A stretch of DNA of 64,000 nt from an uncultured Clostridia bacterium (GTDB taxonomy: Bacteria; Bacillota; Clostridia; Christensenellales; Borkfalkiaceae): positions 1-64,000 of the forward strand of contig CALVWV010000011.1 of NCBI GenBank assembly GCA_944368065.1, read 5' to 3'. Below the pieces are notes generated by a model. That model did not search any database. It saw only the letters and a list, made by a program, of their open reading frames with translations, and was not told the origin of the DNA. This document shows positions 19,883 to 28,035 of the stretch, piece by piece. Every line of letters starts with the position of its first letter. Within the stretch, counting starts at the first letter, position 1. The position numbers and the translations under genes are program-made.

Positions 19883-20706
19883 TTTATTCCAAGCGCCGAC
19901 AAAAGTTCCTCCGACGGAGTGAAGGCAGGCGTGCCTACCGAGCGCGAACCTTCGGCATAATGCGTATCCGAACCGCCCGTCACCAGAAGAGAAAACTTTG
20001 CGGCAATCTCCGTAAAATATGCCGTCTCCTTTTCAGTATGCCCCGAATATACCGCTTCTATGCCGCGGAGTCCGTGCGAGCACAGCTGTTTTATGAGCTC
20101 CAGCCTTTCCGAAGGCGAAAGTTCAAGCCTTCCCGGGTGAGCCAGCGAAGAAAAGCCGTCGCAGCCTTCTATCACCTCGAGCGCGTACTCGGGCGAGGGG
20201 CGGCCGACATCGGAATACGCAGGCCTTGACAGCGCGAGCATTTCGGCATAAAATGCGGAAGGCGACGAAGCGTACCCCTTTCTTGCCGCCGCGCGGGCTA
20301 TATACATCGTATGGACGGGGGATTTTTCGCACTTTCTCTCGCGCACTACGTCGGAAAAGGTAAGATTTATGCCGCGCTTTTTAAGTTTGGAAAGTATGTC
20401 CGCCGTGCGGCTGAGCGCGCCGTCGCACACAAATTTTTCAAACTTTTTGTACGTTTCGCAGTCGGGGTTTACGTTGTAGCCGAGTATGTGCACCTTGACG
20501 GACGTATAGGCGGAAATTTCCAGCCCGCGCACGCTTTTTATTCCGCGCAGAGCGCACTCCCTTTCAAACTGCGCGCTGCCGTTCATGTTGTCGTGGTCGG
20601 TGAGGGCGGCAAGCCCGACGCCGTTTCTTTTGCACATTTCAGCGATATCCGCAGGCGAAATCATGCCGTCGGAATAATATGAATGTATGTGCATATCAGC
20701 TTTCAT
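19879..20706 (-). CDS. PHP-domain phosphoesterase
   Basis: A 275-residue PHP protein, likely a metal-dependent phosphoesterase of the YciV/RNase AM type that acts on nucleoside 3',5'-bisphosphates or RNA 5' ends. Metal motifs are DMHIHSYYSDG (residues 4-14), TDHDN (37-41), GLEIS, SLAHPGR and GGSDTHY near the end. It overlaps recF by ATGA upstream and the VanW gene downstream, forming recF-PHP-VanW. The exact substrate cannot be read from the sequence. Confidence 0.88.
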   Translation of the reverse strand: MKADMHIHSYYSDGMISPADIAEMCKRNGVGLAALTDHDNMNGSAQFERECALRGIKSVRGLEISAYTSVKVHILGYNVNPDCETYKKFEKFVCDGALSRTADILSKLKKRGINLTFSDVVRERKCEKSPVHTMYIARAAARKGYASSPSAFYAEMLALSRPAYSDVGRPSPEYALEVIEGCDGFSSLAHPGRLELSPSERLELIKQLCSHGLRGIEAVYSGHTEKETAYFTEIAAKFSLLVTGGSDTHYAEGSRSVGTPAFTPSEELLSALGIN

Positions 20707-21788
20707 CGTTTTATTGCACCCCCCTCTATTCTTATTTTTTTAGCCGCTTTTCCGTACAGAGCGCGCTCCGCGTGGGTGCAGGTAAGTATGGTCTGCATGC
20801 CCTGCGCGCGCTCGGCAAGTTTTTTTCTGCGGGGAAGGTCGAGCTCGCTCATGACGTCGTCCAGAATGAGCACGGGATATTCGCCCGAAATCTGCCTGAA
20901 AATTTCCATTTCGGCGAGCTTTACAGAAAGGGCGGCAGTGCGCGTCTGACCCTGCGAGGCGTAATTTTTCGCATCCTGACCGTTTATTATAAAGTCGAGG
21001 TCGTCCCTGTGCGGGCCCGTGCCGGTGTAGCCTAAGCGCACGTCCCTGTCGTAATTTCTCTGAAGTTCTTCAAAGATAATTTCCTTTAACTCCTCGTCGT
21101 CGCCCACGTACTTTTTTTCGGGGCGGACTTCAAGCTTTTCCGCGCCGTCCGTAAGGCGCGAGTGCTCCTTCATTGCTATCGGCGCAAGCCTTGTTATGAA
21201 GTCGGTGCGGTGGCGCACGACTATGGCGGCATATTTTGCAAGCTGTTCGTCCCAGACGGGAAGCGTATCGTAAATCAGACCAATATCCTTATCCTTTAAA
21301 AGGTTGTTGCGCTGTTCCAGAATTTTATTATACCTTAAAAGCGCGGTATAATACGGCTTTGAGAGCTGGGATATTGAAATGTTCAAAAATCTGCGGCGCT
21401 CGTCGGGTCCGTCCTGAATGAGGCGGAGCTCCGAAGGGGAAAAAAACACGCTGAACACGTTGCCTAAAAGGTCGGCATTTTTAGCTATTTTATTGCCGTT
21501 AACCCTTATTTCCCTGCCGTTTTCGTAGATGGTTGCAGATATGTTGACGTCGCCGTACCTGCCGCAGGCAACGGCGGAAATTTCGGCGGAAGACTGGCCA
21601 TGTTTTATGAGCTGCCTGTCCCTTTTCGCGCGCGGCGAAACGCCCGTGCAGAGGTAAAAAACAGCCTCCGCACAGTTGGTTTTGCCCTGGGCATTTCTGC
21701 CGTAGAGCACGTTGAGCCCGTCGCAGAACTCAAAATTTTCTTCAGAGTAATTTCTGAAATTTTTAAGCGTCAAATTTTTTATCTGCAT
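20703..21788 (-). CDS. recF: Recombination protein RecF
   Basis: A 361-residue SMC-like ATPase that loads RecA at gaps with RecO and RecR. Walker A is GRNAQGKTNCAEA near residue 32, the signature SQGQTRTAALSVKLAE and Walker B PVLILDDVMSELD lie near the C-terminus. The start MQIKNLTLKNFRNYSE at 21788 is chosen because RecF proteins begin exactly so; the ribosome binding site is weak. recF usually follows dnaA-dnaN; here it is divergent from dnaA and dnaN is absent. Confidence 0.97.
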   Translation of the reverse strand: MQIKNLTLKNFRNYSEENFEFCDGLNVLYGRNAQGKTNCAEAVFYLCTGVSPRAKRDRQLIKHGQSSAEISAVACGRYGDVNISATIYENGREIRVNGNKIAKNADLLGNVFSVFFSPSELRLIQDGPDERRRFLNISISQLSKPYYTALLRYNKILEQRNNLLKDKDIGLIYDTLPVWDEQLAKYAAIVVRHRTDFITRLAPIAMKEHSRLTDGAEKLEVRPEKKYVGDDEELKEIIFEELQRNYDRDVRLGYTGTGPHRDDLDFIINGQDAKNYASQGQTRTAALSVKLAEMEIFRQISGEYPVLILDDVMSELDLPRRKKLAERAQGMQTILTCTHAERALYGKAAKKIRIEGGAIKR

Positions 21789-21888
21789 TTTTCTTGTAAA
21801 ATCTCTTCCATTTTGCCGCGCATTGTAGTATAATCGAAAGACAAAGGCGCGGCTTTTTATTCGCCGCAGGATTTTTCGTCCGATAATC

Positions 21889-21917
21889 ATTATACCACAC
21901 CATCTTAAGATTTTCAA
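21889..21917 (-). promoter_or_regulatory. Sigma-A type promoter for recF
   Basis: On the minus strand TTGAAA (21912-21917) and TATAAT (21889-21894) are 17 bases apart, with GTGTGG directly before the -10. The pyrG promoter has the same GTGTGGTATAATGA. The leader to the recF ATG is about 95 bases. A plus-strand TATAAT at 21829-21834 may serve dnaA, but its -35 is poor. Confidence 0.75.
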
Positions 21918-21937
21918 AGGAACTTTAAGCAAAACTT

Positions 21938-23299
21938 ATGTCACCAAAGGGAAACTTCGATTTTTTATACAATCCTATAAAGGAAAAAATGCGCGAGCTT
22001 GTTTCGCACATAAACTACACCACTTTCATTGAAAAGCTGGTGCCGGTGGACGTGGACGGCAGGTATATCGTGCTCGAAGCACCTACGGAAAGCTTTGCAA
22101 GGTACATAACGGGCACGCTTGCCGAAAAAATGCGCGAGGCAATAGCCGAAGCCAACGTAGGCATTACCGACTTCCGCCTTAAAGTTGAGGGCGCCGAAGG
22201 CTACGCCTATAACGGCCCCGAAGAAGAGGACGAAAAGCAGACTTTCAGCGCGCCCGAAAACTTAGATAAAAAGTTCACTTTCGAAAGCTTTGTCGTAGGA
22301 CCGAGCAACGAATACGTTTACGCCGCGGCGCAGTCTGTCGCGGAGGACCCTGCGGGCACGTACAACCCCCTGTTCATTTACGGCGGGACGGGTCTGGGCA
22401 AAACCCACCTGATGCAGGCGATTGCCAACAAGATAGTGCGCGAAAAGCCTTTCCTTAAGGTGATTTACGTTACCTGCGAACAGTTCGTAAACGAAATTAT
22501 AGACACAATGTTCACAAGCCGCGGGCCCGACACCCGCGACAAGAGCAATAAGCTCAGGCAGCACTACCGTTCGGCGGACGTGCTTATAATAGACGACATT
22601 CAGTTCATAGAGAACAAAAAGGCGGTACAGGAAGAATTTTTCCACACCTTCAACGAGCTCGTCTCCAAGGGCAAGCAGATTGTAATATCTTCCGACCACT
22701 CCCCCAAGGAGCTTGCCGCGCTTGAAGAAAGGCTTAAAACGCGCTTTTCCGGCGGACTGCTGTTCGACATACTCCCGCCCGACTACGAAACTAAAGTTGC
22801 AATTTTAAAGCGCAAGGCGTTTGAAAAGAAGTGCGTCGTTCCCGACGACGTTTTGAACTTCCTCGCAAAAGACAGCGGCGACGACGTGCGTACGCTCGAA
22901 GGCAGGCTGACGAAGGTCATATTCGCCTCACGCCTGCACGAAGTGCCCATAACCGTATCGCTTGCGCGCAACGCGCTAAGCGAAGCCGTTTCCGAAGGCG
23001 GAAAGGAAGAGATAACCCCCTCCACCGTCATTTCCGCGGTGACTTCTTTCTACCACCTTTCCAAAACCGATTTGACGGGCAAGAGCAAGAAGAAAGAAGT
23101 GGTTATACCCAGGCAGATATGCTGCTATCTAATGTGCGACCTCCTTTCCCTCCCCCTCGTTTCCATAGGCAAGGAGCTCGGCGGCAGGGACCACACCACC
23201 GTGCTTTATTCGCGCGACAAGGTGGAAGAAATGTGCAGGATAAACGATAAAATCGCCAAAGAAGTGGACGACATCAAAAACATAATTTTAAAGAAATAA
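21938..23299 (+). CDS. dnaA: Replication initiator DnaA
   Basis: A 453-residue AAA+ initiator that opens the chromosome origin. Domain I spans about 1-90. The AAA+ domain has GGTGLGKTH at about 149, IIDDIQF at about 217 and RFSGGLLFDILPPD. Domain IV at the C-terminus has PRQICCYLMCDLLSLP and the DNA-contacting GGRDHTTVLYSRDKVEE. Domain II is short. The nearest ribosome-binding-like AAGGA lies 16 bases before the ATG, unusually far. I found no TTATNCACA box in the recF-dnaA gap, so the origin is not evident here. Confidence 0.98.
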   Translation: MSPKGNFDFLYNPIKEKMRELVSHINYTTFIEKLVPVDVDGRYIVLEAPTESFARYITGTLAEKMREAIAEANVGITDFRLKVEGAEGYAYNGPEEEDEKQTFSAPENLDKKFTFESFVVGPSNEYVYAAAQSVAEDPAGTYNPLFIYGGTGLGKTHLMQAIANKIVREKPFLKVIYVTCEQFVNEIIDTMFTSRGPDTRDKSNKLRQHYRSADVLIIDDIQFIENKKAVQEEFFHTFNELVSKGKQIVISSDHSPKELAALEERLKTRFSGGLLFDILPPDYETKVAILKRKAFEKKCVVPDDVLNFLAKDSGDDVRTLEGRLTKVIFASRLHEVPITVSLARNALSEAVSEGGKEEITPSTVISAVTSFYHLSKTDLTGKSKKKEVVIPRQICCYLMCDLLSLPLVSIGKELGGRDHTTVLYSRDKVEEMCRINDKIAKEVDDIKNIILKK

Positions 23300-23324
23300 A
23301 AATTTTCTGCAAAATTGAAATTCA

Positions 23325-23433
23325 CCCGCACATATATCAAAGCGAAATAAATTCGCCCGCATATATGGCTGAATTGAATTTTTACGCGCAAGAAAATTGA
23401 GATAAACGGGTTGAGCCGCACATATGGCTGAAC
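23325..23433 (+). repeat. Cluster of three diverged short repeats
   Basis: The dnaA-mnmG gap holds CCCGCACATATATCAA (23325-23340), CGCCCGCATATATGGCTGAA (from 23354) and TTGAGCCGCACATATGGCTG AACC (23410-23433). The last is an imperfect inverted repeat (GGTTGAGCC against GGCTGAACC). They resemble the short repeat family but lack the GGCAATT tail. Confidence 0.35.
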
Positions 23434-23463
23434 CAAAGCAAAAAAGTAAAAAATTTTTTTATT

Positions 23464-23488
23464 AATGCCTGAGCGCGGCTCGGGCATT
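23464..23488 (+). terminator. Hairpin terminator after dnaA
   Basis: Arms AATGCCTGAGC and GCTCGGGCATT pair over 11 bp (one G-T) around GCG and are followed by TT and an AT-rich stretch. It ends 4 bases before the mnmG ATG, so the mnmG leader is taken up by this hairpin and has no ribosome binding site. Confidence 0.6.
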
Positions 23489-23492
23489 TTAT

Positions 23493-25355
23493 ATGAGTAT
23501 GATACCTGTTTTTTCTGAAGGAAAATTTGACGTTGTTGTTGTAGGCGCGGGTCACGCGGGCTGCGAAGCGGCGCTCGCCTGCGCGCGCACGGGACTTAAG
23601 ACGGTTATTCTTACGCTCAACCTCGACAGCATAGCCTTCATGGCGTGCAATCCCTCCGTGGGCGGCACGGCTAAAGGACACCTTGTGCGCGAGATAGACG
23701 CGCTCGGCGGCGAGATGGGCATAAATGCGGACAAGACGGCGCTTCAGATGCGCATGCTCAACGTAGGCAAGGGCGCAGCCGTTCAGTCTTTGAGGTGCCA
23801 GTCGGACAAGCACGCCTACCACACCGAAATGAAGCGCACATTGGAGCACACCGAAAACCTTCGCATAATGCAGGGCGAAGCGGCGGAAATACTTACAAAA
23901 GACGGCAAGGTATGCGGCGTTAAAACTACTTACGGCGGAGTTTTTGAATGCCGCGCGGCAGTGCTTGCCACTGGCGTTTACTTAAATGCAGAGACGATAA
24001 CGGGCGACGTAAAGGCGAAGAGCGGGCCCAACGGTTTTGCCCCCGCCACCGCCCTTACGGAAAACCTTATAAAACTTGGATACAAGGTGCGCCGCTTCAA
24101 GACGGGCACCCCCGCGAGGGTGGACGGCCGCACGGTGCATTTTGACAGGTGCCAGATTCAGTGCGGCGACGACGACATTCTGCCCTTTTCATACATGACG
24201 AAAGAGCCTGTAAAGAACACTATGCCGTGCTACCTTACCTACACCAATTCAAAGACGCACGAAATCATTCTTTCCAACCTCGACCGCTCCCCCCTTTACA
24301 ACGGCACTATACTTTCCACGGGACCGAGGTACTGCCCTTCGATAGAGACAAAAGTAGTGCGCTTTTCGGACAAGGAGCGCCACCAGCTCTTCCTTGAGCC
24401 CGAAGGCAAGGACACGCTTGAGGTGTACGTGCAGGGCATGTCCTCCTCCCTTCCGCACGACGTGCAGAAAGACATGTACCACACCGTTGCGGGACTTGAA
24501 GACTGCGACATTATGCGCTACGCTTACGCAATCGAATACGACTGCATAGACACGCTGGACGTATTCCCCACCCTTGAATTCAAAAAAGTTGAAGGGCTTT
24601 ACACGGCGGGACAGATAAACGGCACGTCGGGCTACGAGGAAGCGGCAGCGCAGGGACTTATGGCGGGACTCAACGCCAGCCTTAAAATACGCGGCAAAAA
24701 GCCGCTCATTCTCGGCAGGGACGAGGCGTACATAGGCGTGCTCATAGACGACCTTGTAACCAAGGGCACGGACGAGCCCTACCGCATGATGACCTCGCGC
24801 GCGGAACACAGGCTGGAAATCCGCCAGGACAACGCCGACTTCCGCCTTACGCAGAAAGGCTACGAATGCGGACTTGTGACGAAGGAGCGGTACGAGCGAT
24901 ACCTCGAGCGCAAAGCGCATTACGAAGAGGACATAAAAGCGCTGAACGGGCGCGTGCCTCAGGCGGAAGCAGACGACTTTTTGAAGAGCATAGGTTTTGA
25001 CGGCACGGAAAAGCCGCTCACTTATGCCGACCTGATACGCCGCGGCGCTCCGCTCAGAAAAATAACCGAAAGATTCGGAAACGTATGCGGCGCGGACGAA
25101 AGCGCGGCGCAGTCGGCGGAAATCTTCATACGATACGAAGGCTACCTCAAAAAGGGACTCGAACAGATAGAGCGCGCGCGCAAACTTGAAGAAAAGAAGC
25201 TGCCGCACGACATGGACTACCTTTCCATAAGCGGCTTAAGGCTGGAAGCGCGCGAAAAGCTGGATAAAATCAAGCCAGCGTCCATAGGGCAGGCGTCAAG
25301 AATACCGGGCGTCAACCCCGCAGACATCGCCGTGCTTATACTTTACCTCAAATAA
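23493..25355 (+). CDS. mnmG: tRNA uridine modification enzyme MnmG (GidA)
   Basis: A 620-residue FAD protein that works with MnmE to add carboxymethylaminomethyl to U34 of tRNAs. The FAD fold starts VVVVGAGHAGCEAALACA at about residues 13-30. The family motifs NPSVGGTAKGHLVREIDALG and GLYTAGQINGTSGYEEAAAQ are intact, and the C-terminal helical domain ends QASRIPGVNPADIAVL. Its usual neighbours mnmE and rsmG are not adjacent. The start is ambiguous because no ribosome binding site precedes the ATG at 23493; a second ATG lies two codons later. Confidence 0.97.
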   Translation: MSMIPVFSEGKFDVVVVGAGHAGCEAALACARTGLKTVILTLNLDSIAFMACNPSVGGTAKGHLVREIDALGGEMGINADKTALQMRMLNVGKGAAVQSLRCQSDKHAYHTEMKRTLEHTENLRIMQGEAAEILTKDGKVCGVKTTYGGVFECRAAVLATGVYLNAETITGDVKAKSGPNGFAPATALTENLIKLGYKVRRFKTGTPARVDGRTVHFDRCQIQCGDDDILPFSYMTKEPVKNTMPCYLTYTNSKTHEIILSNLDRSPLYNGTILSTGPRYCPSIETKVVRFSDKERHQLFLEPEGKDTLEVYVQGMSSSLPHDVQKDMYHTVAGLEDCDIMRYAYAIEYDCIDTLDVFPTLEFKKVEGLYTAGQINGTSGYEEAAAQGLMAGLNASLKIRGKKPLILGRDEAYIGVLIDDLVTKGTDEPYRMMTSRAEHRLEIRQDNADFRLTQKGYECGLVTKERYERYLERKAHYEEDIKALNGRVPQAEADDFLKSIGFDGTEKPLTYADLIRRGAPLRKITERFGNVCGADESAAQSAEIFIRYEGYLKKGLEQIERARKLEEKKLPHDMDYLSISGLRLEAREKLDKIKPASIGQASRIPGVNPADIAVLILYLK

Positions 25356-25377
25356 TTGTCAAATTAATTGCACTTTG

Positions 25378-25410
25378 AGCGCCGCGGCAGACTTCATCTG
25401 CCGCGGCGCT
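25378..25410 (+). terminator. Hairpin after mnmG
   Basis: Arms AGCGCCGCGGCAGA and TCTGCCGCGGCGCT pair perfectly over 14 bp around CTTCA and are followed by TATTTATAA. It lies 23 bp after the mnmG stop. Confidence 0.65.
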
Positions 25411-25430
25411 TATTTATAAAACGACATAAT

Positions 25431-25456
25431 CCGCGCATATGTGCGGGGCAATTGCC
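25431..25456 (+). repeat. Short intergenic repeat, copy 7
   Basis: CCGCGCATATGTGCGGGGCA followed by ATTGCC, between mnmG and spoIIE, with the full GGGGCAATTGCC tail. Confidence 0.55.
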
Positions 25457-25527
25457 TTTTACATAGTTTTTCCCGATTCGACTTTTTCACAAAAAAAACG
25501 CGCGTATAAACAAAGTAAAATGGCGGT

Positions 25528-27831
25528 ATGCCAATAAGGATAAACGTTAAAAGCGCGCTGATGTACATTGCGTTTGCCGCGGCGTGCATATTTCTGAACG
25601 GCGCCGTACCGGGCGTGCCGCTCGCTGTGGGGCTGTACTTTTCCATGCTGATATGCGGCGGAAACATGATAGCTTCCCCGCTCATTTACATAGCTGCTTC
25701 AGCCGTGCATTTTTCTCTGACCGCCTTTTTATGCTCGCTTGCAGAGGCGGCTTTTCTGCTTGCGATAGTTGCGGTTTACCGCCGCACGGGCAAAAAAATC
25801 AGATTTGAAGCGGCGGTTTACGCCGCAATGTCGCTTGCGCCATTCATCACCCTTTCGGACTGGGAAGCAGAAGCGCTTTCATTTATAGGAAGCGGGTACG
25901 CCGTGCGCGCCATTGCCGCGGGCGTTGCGCTGATTTTTTTCCTCTTTTCATATAAAAGCGTCTACGCCTGCATTTTCAGGCTGGGAAGGTGTCGGCTCAA
26001 AGAGGACGAACTTTTCTGCCTTGCGGCGCTTTACACGTGCATAGGCACGGGCGCAATAAACCTTGCGGGGCAGTTTGCATACTGCGCGTTCGGCGCGTTC
26101 GGCGCAGCTTTCGCCGTAAGGTTTTTCAAAGGCCCTTCGGCTGTTTTGTGCGCGCTCGTACTGAGCCTTCCCCCCGCCGCCACAACGCTCGATATTACGC
26201 CCGTCACCGCTTATATTGTAATATCCGCCGTCGGACTTTTGTTCCTGCGCGCAGGCCGGGCCGCGCCCTGCCTTTCTACGTGCGCGGCGTTCTGCGTTTA
26301 CGGGTGGACGGACGGCTGGTTCGACCACGGACTGACGCTTGCGCTTACCCGCGCCGCGGCAATCGCCATATGCTGCGCACTTGCCGCCATTCCTTCTGAA
26401 AAGCGCATTTCCGCGCTGATGGATACGCTTACCGTAAAAAGAGTGCTGACTGACGCGGCGATAAACCGCGAACGCGAGCGCGCGGGGGAAAAACTTTTTA
26501 AAATAAGCGAAGTGTTCCGCGAAGTAGAGTGCGCGTTCAAAGGGATGGACGAGGCTGCAGACGAAGCGGGCGCAAAAAAGCGGGTCGCCGCCGAACTTAA
26601 GGAGCGGCTGTGTTCCAAGTGCGAACGAAAGGCAAAGTGCGAAAAGAGCGTCGTTTATACGGGTTTTTATAAACTTGTGGAAGCGGGCGCGTTAAAGGGC
26701 AAGGTCAACCTTATAGACCTTCCCCCCGCCGTCACGCAGAACTGCACGCGCCCCGCGGACGTCATACACGAACTAAACTCCCTTCTCGCCGAATACCGCA
26801 GATTCATGACCGAGGCGGAAAACGCGCGGGCTGGCAGACTTATGCTCGCCGACCAGGCAAAGGGCATTTCCGCCGTACTGAAAAACAACGCGGTGGAACT
26901 GTGCAGGGAAAAGCGCGGCGCGGGCGAGGAGGAAAAAACCATAATAAGCGCGCTGGCTGCCTGCGGAATTGCCTGCCCCGAACTTTTTGTAAGCGGCGAC
27001 GAACGCGAGGAGGTCAGCGCCGTCATTGTAGGCAGAGCCGACATAAACGCCATTCTTTCAGCGCTGTACCGCGCCACTGGCGAGCGCTTTCAGCTAAAAA
27101 ACAAAATCAATTACGGCGGAGAAAAGTCGTGCTATATCTTCTGCCGCCCTCCCGCTTTCGACGCTGTGTTCGGAGTGGCTTCCGTAAAAAAGAGCGGCGA
27201 AAAAGCTTCGGGCGACACGCACTCGGTAATACGCATCAACGAGCACAGATTTCTGATGGCGCTTTCCGACGGCATGGGCAGCGGCGAATATGCGCGCAAA
27301 GTTTCGCGCACGGCAATATCGCTGATAGAGGCTTTTTACCGCGCCGAAATGCCCGAAGGCACCGTGCTTGAAACCATTAACAAACTGCTCGCCTTTTCGC
27401 GCGACGAACGGTTCGCGTGCATAGACATATGCTCCGTCGACCTCAATACCGGCGGCGCTGAATTTGTGAAGATAGGTTCGCCCGCGGCGCTTATTCTGCG
27501 CGGAGGCAAAGTGAAAGTGCTGGAAAGCGAAAGTCTGCCGCTCGGAATTTTAGACGGGCTCAGACCCACCGTGGCGCAGGAAAAACTATGCGACGGAGAC
27601 ATGCTGATTTTTATGAGCGACGGCATAACTTCGGCATTTAATTCCACCCCCGAGCTTGTGGAATTTCTGCAGCCGCTGAAACCGCTCAATCCGCAGAACC
27701 TTGCGGACAGCCTGCTCGCCGCGGCTTTAAAGCGCACGGGCGGCAAAGCCGAAGACGATATGACCGTGCTTTGCACCCGCATTTTTGCCACCGTCGCCGA
27801 CGAAGAAAGCCGCGAAGCTATCACGACATAA
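25528..27831 (+). CDS. spoIIE: Stage II sporulation protein E
   Basis: A 767-residue membrane phosphatase. In sporulating Firmicutes it dephosphorylates SpoIIAA at the asymmetric septum and so activates sigma-F. The first roughly 300 residues are hydrophobic, with about ten membrane segments. A cytoplasmic region with CSKCERKAKCEKS follows. The C-terminal PP2C domain (about 560-760) has the metal sites ALSDGMGSG, SDGITSAF and DDMTVLC. The ribosome binding site is weak. Upstream, TTCGACT at 25477-25483 is one base from a Spo0A box, fitting known Spo0A control of spoIIE but unproven here. It is the only sporulation gene in the window. Confidence 0.95.
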   Translation: MPIRINVKSALMYIAFAAACIFLNGAVPGVPLAVGLYFSMLICGGNMIASPLIYIAASAVHFSLTAFLCSLAEAAFLLAIVAVYRRTGKKIRFEAAVYAAMSLAPFITLSDWEAEALSFIGSGYAVRAIAAGVALIFFLFSYKSVYACIFRLGRCRLKEDELFCLAALYTCIGTGAINLAGQFAYCAFGAFGAAFAVRFFKGPSAVLCALVLSLPPAATTLDITPVTAYIVISAVGLLFLRAGRAAPCLSTCAAFCVYGWTDGWFDHGLTLALTRAAAIAICCALAAIPSEKRISALMDTLTVKRVLTDAAINRERERAGEKLFKISEVFREVECAFKGMDEAADEAGAKKRVAAELKERLCSKCERKAKCEKSVVYTGFYKLVEAGALKGKVNLIDLPPAVTQNCTRPADVIHELNSLLAEYRRFMTEAENARAGRLMLADQAKGISAVLKNNAVELCREKRGAGEEEKTIISALAACGIACPELFVSGDEREEVSAVIVGRADINAILSALYRATGERFQLKNKINYGGEKSCYIFCRPPAFDAVFGVASVKKSGEKASGDTHSVIRINEHRFLMALSDGMGSGEYARKVSRTAISLIEAFYRAEMPEGTVLETINKLLAFSRDERFACIDICSVDLNTGGAEFVKIGSPAALILRGGKVKVLESESLPLGILDGLRPTVAQEKLCDGDMLIFMSDGITSAFNSTPELVEFLQPLKPLNPQNLADSLLAAALKRTGGKAEDDMTVLCTRIFATVADEESREAITT

Positions 27832-27845
27832 ACGGCATTGTTTTC

Positions 27846-27887
27846 GCCATACTGCGGGGGCAATTAAAATTGCCCCCGCAGTATGGC
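27846..27887. repeat. Short intergenic repeat, inverted pair (copy 8)
   Basis: Two 20-base copies of GCCATACTGCGGGGGCAATT face each other across AA, making a perfect 42-bp palindrome after spoIIE. This shows that the GCAATT-tailed repeat can occur as a head-to-head pair; the pair can also work as a terminator. Confidence 0.6.
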
Positions 27888-27940
27888 TTATTTAACAAAC
27901 TTTTAAAACGGGCGCATATATAGCGAAATTATTAAAAATC

Positions 27941-27977
27941 ATGGCGCGCCGCGCGGAATTTCCGCGCGGCGCGCCAT
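27941..27977. terminator. 17-bp hairpin between spoIIE and malQ
   Basis: Arms ATGGCGCGCCGCGCGGA and TCCGCGCGGCGCGCCAT pair perfectly around ATT. It lies between convergent spoIIE and malQ and probably ends both transcripts. Confidence 0.65.
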
Positions 27978-28035
27978 AAAGCGTTAACACAATTTATTTT
28001 AATCATAAACAAAGCCGCAAGGCGCAAAGCAGAAG

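Noticed and set aside
21789..21937. Replication origin between recF and dnaA
   Set aside because: I looked for TTATNCACA and its complement and found only TTATACCACA, which has an extra base. No DnaA-box cluster or AT-rich block.
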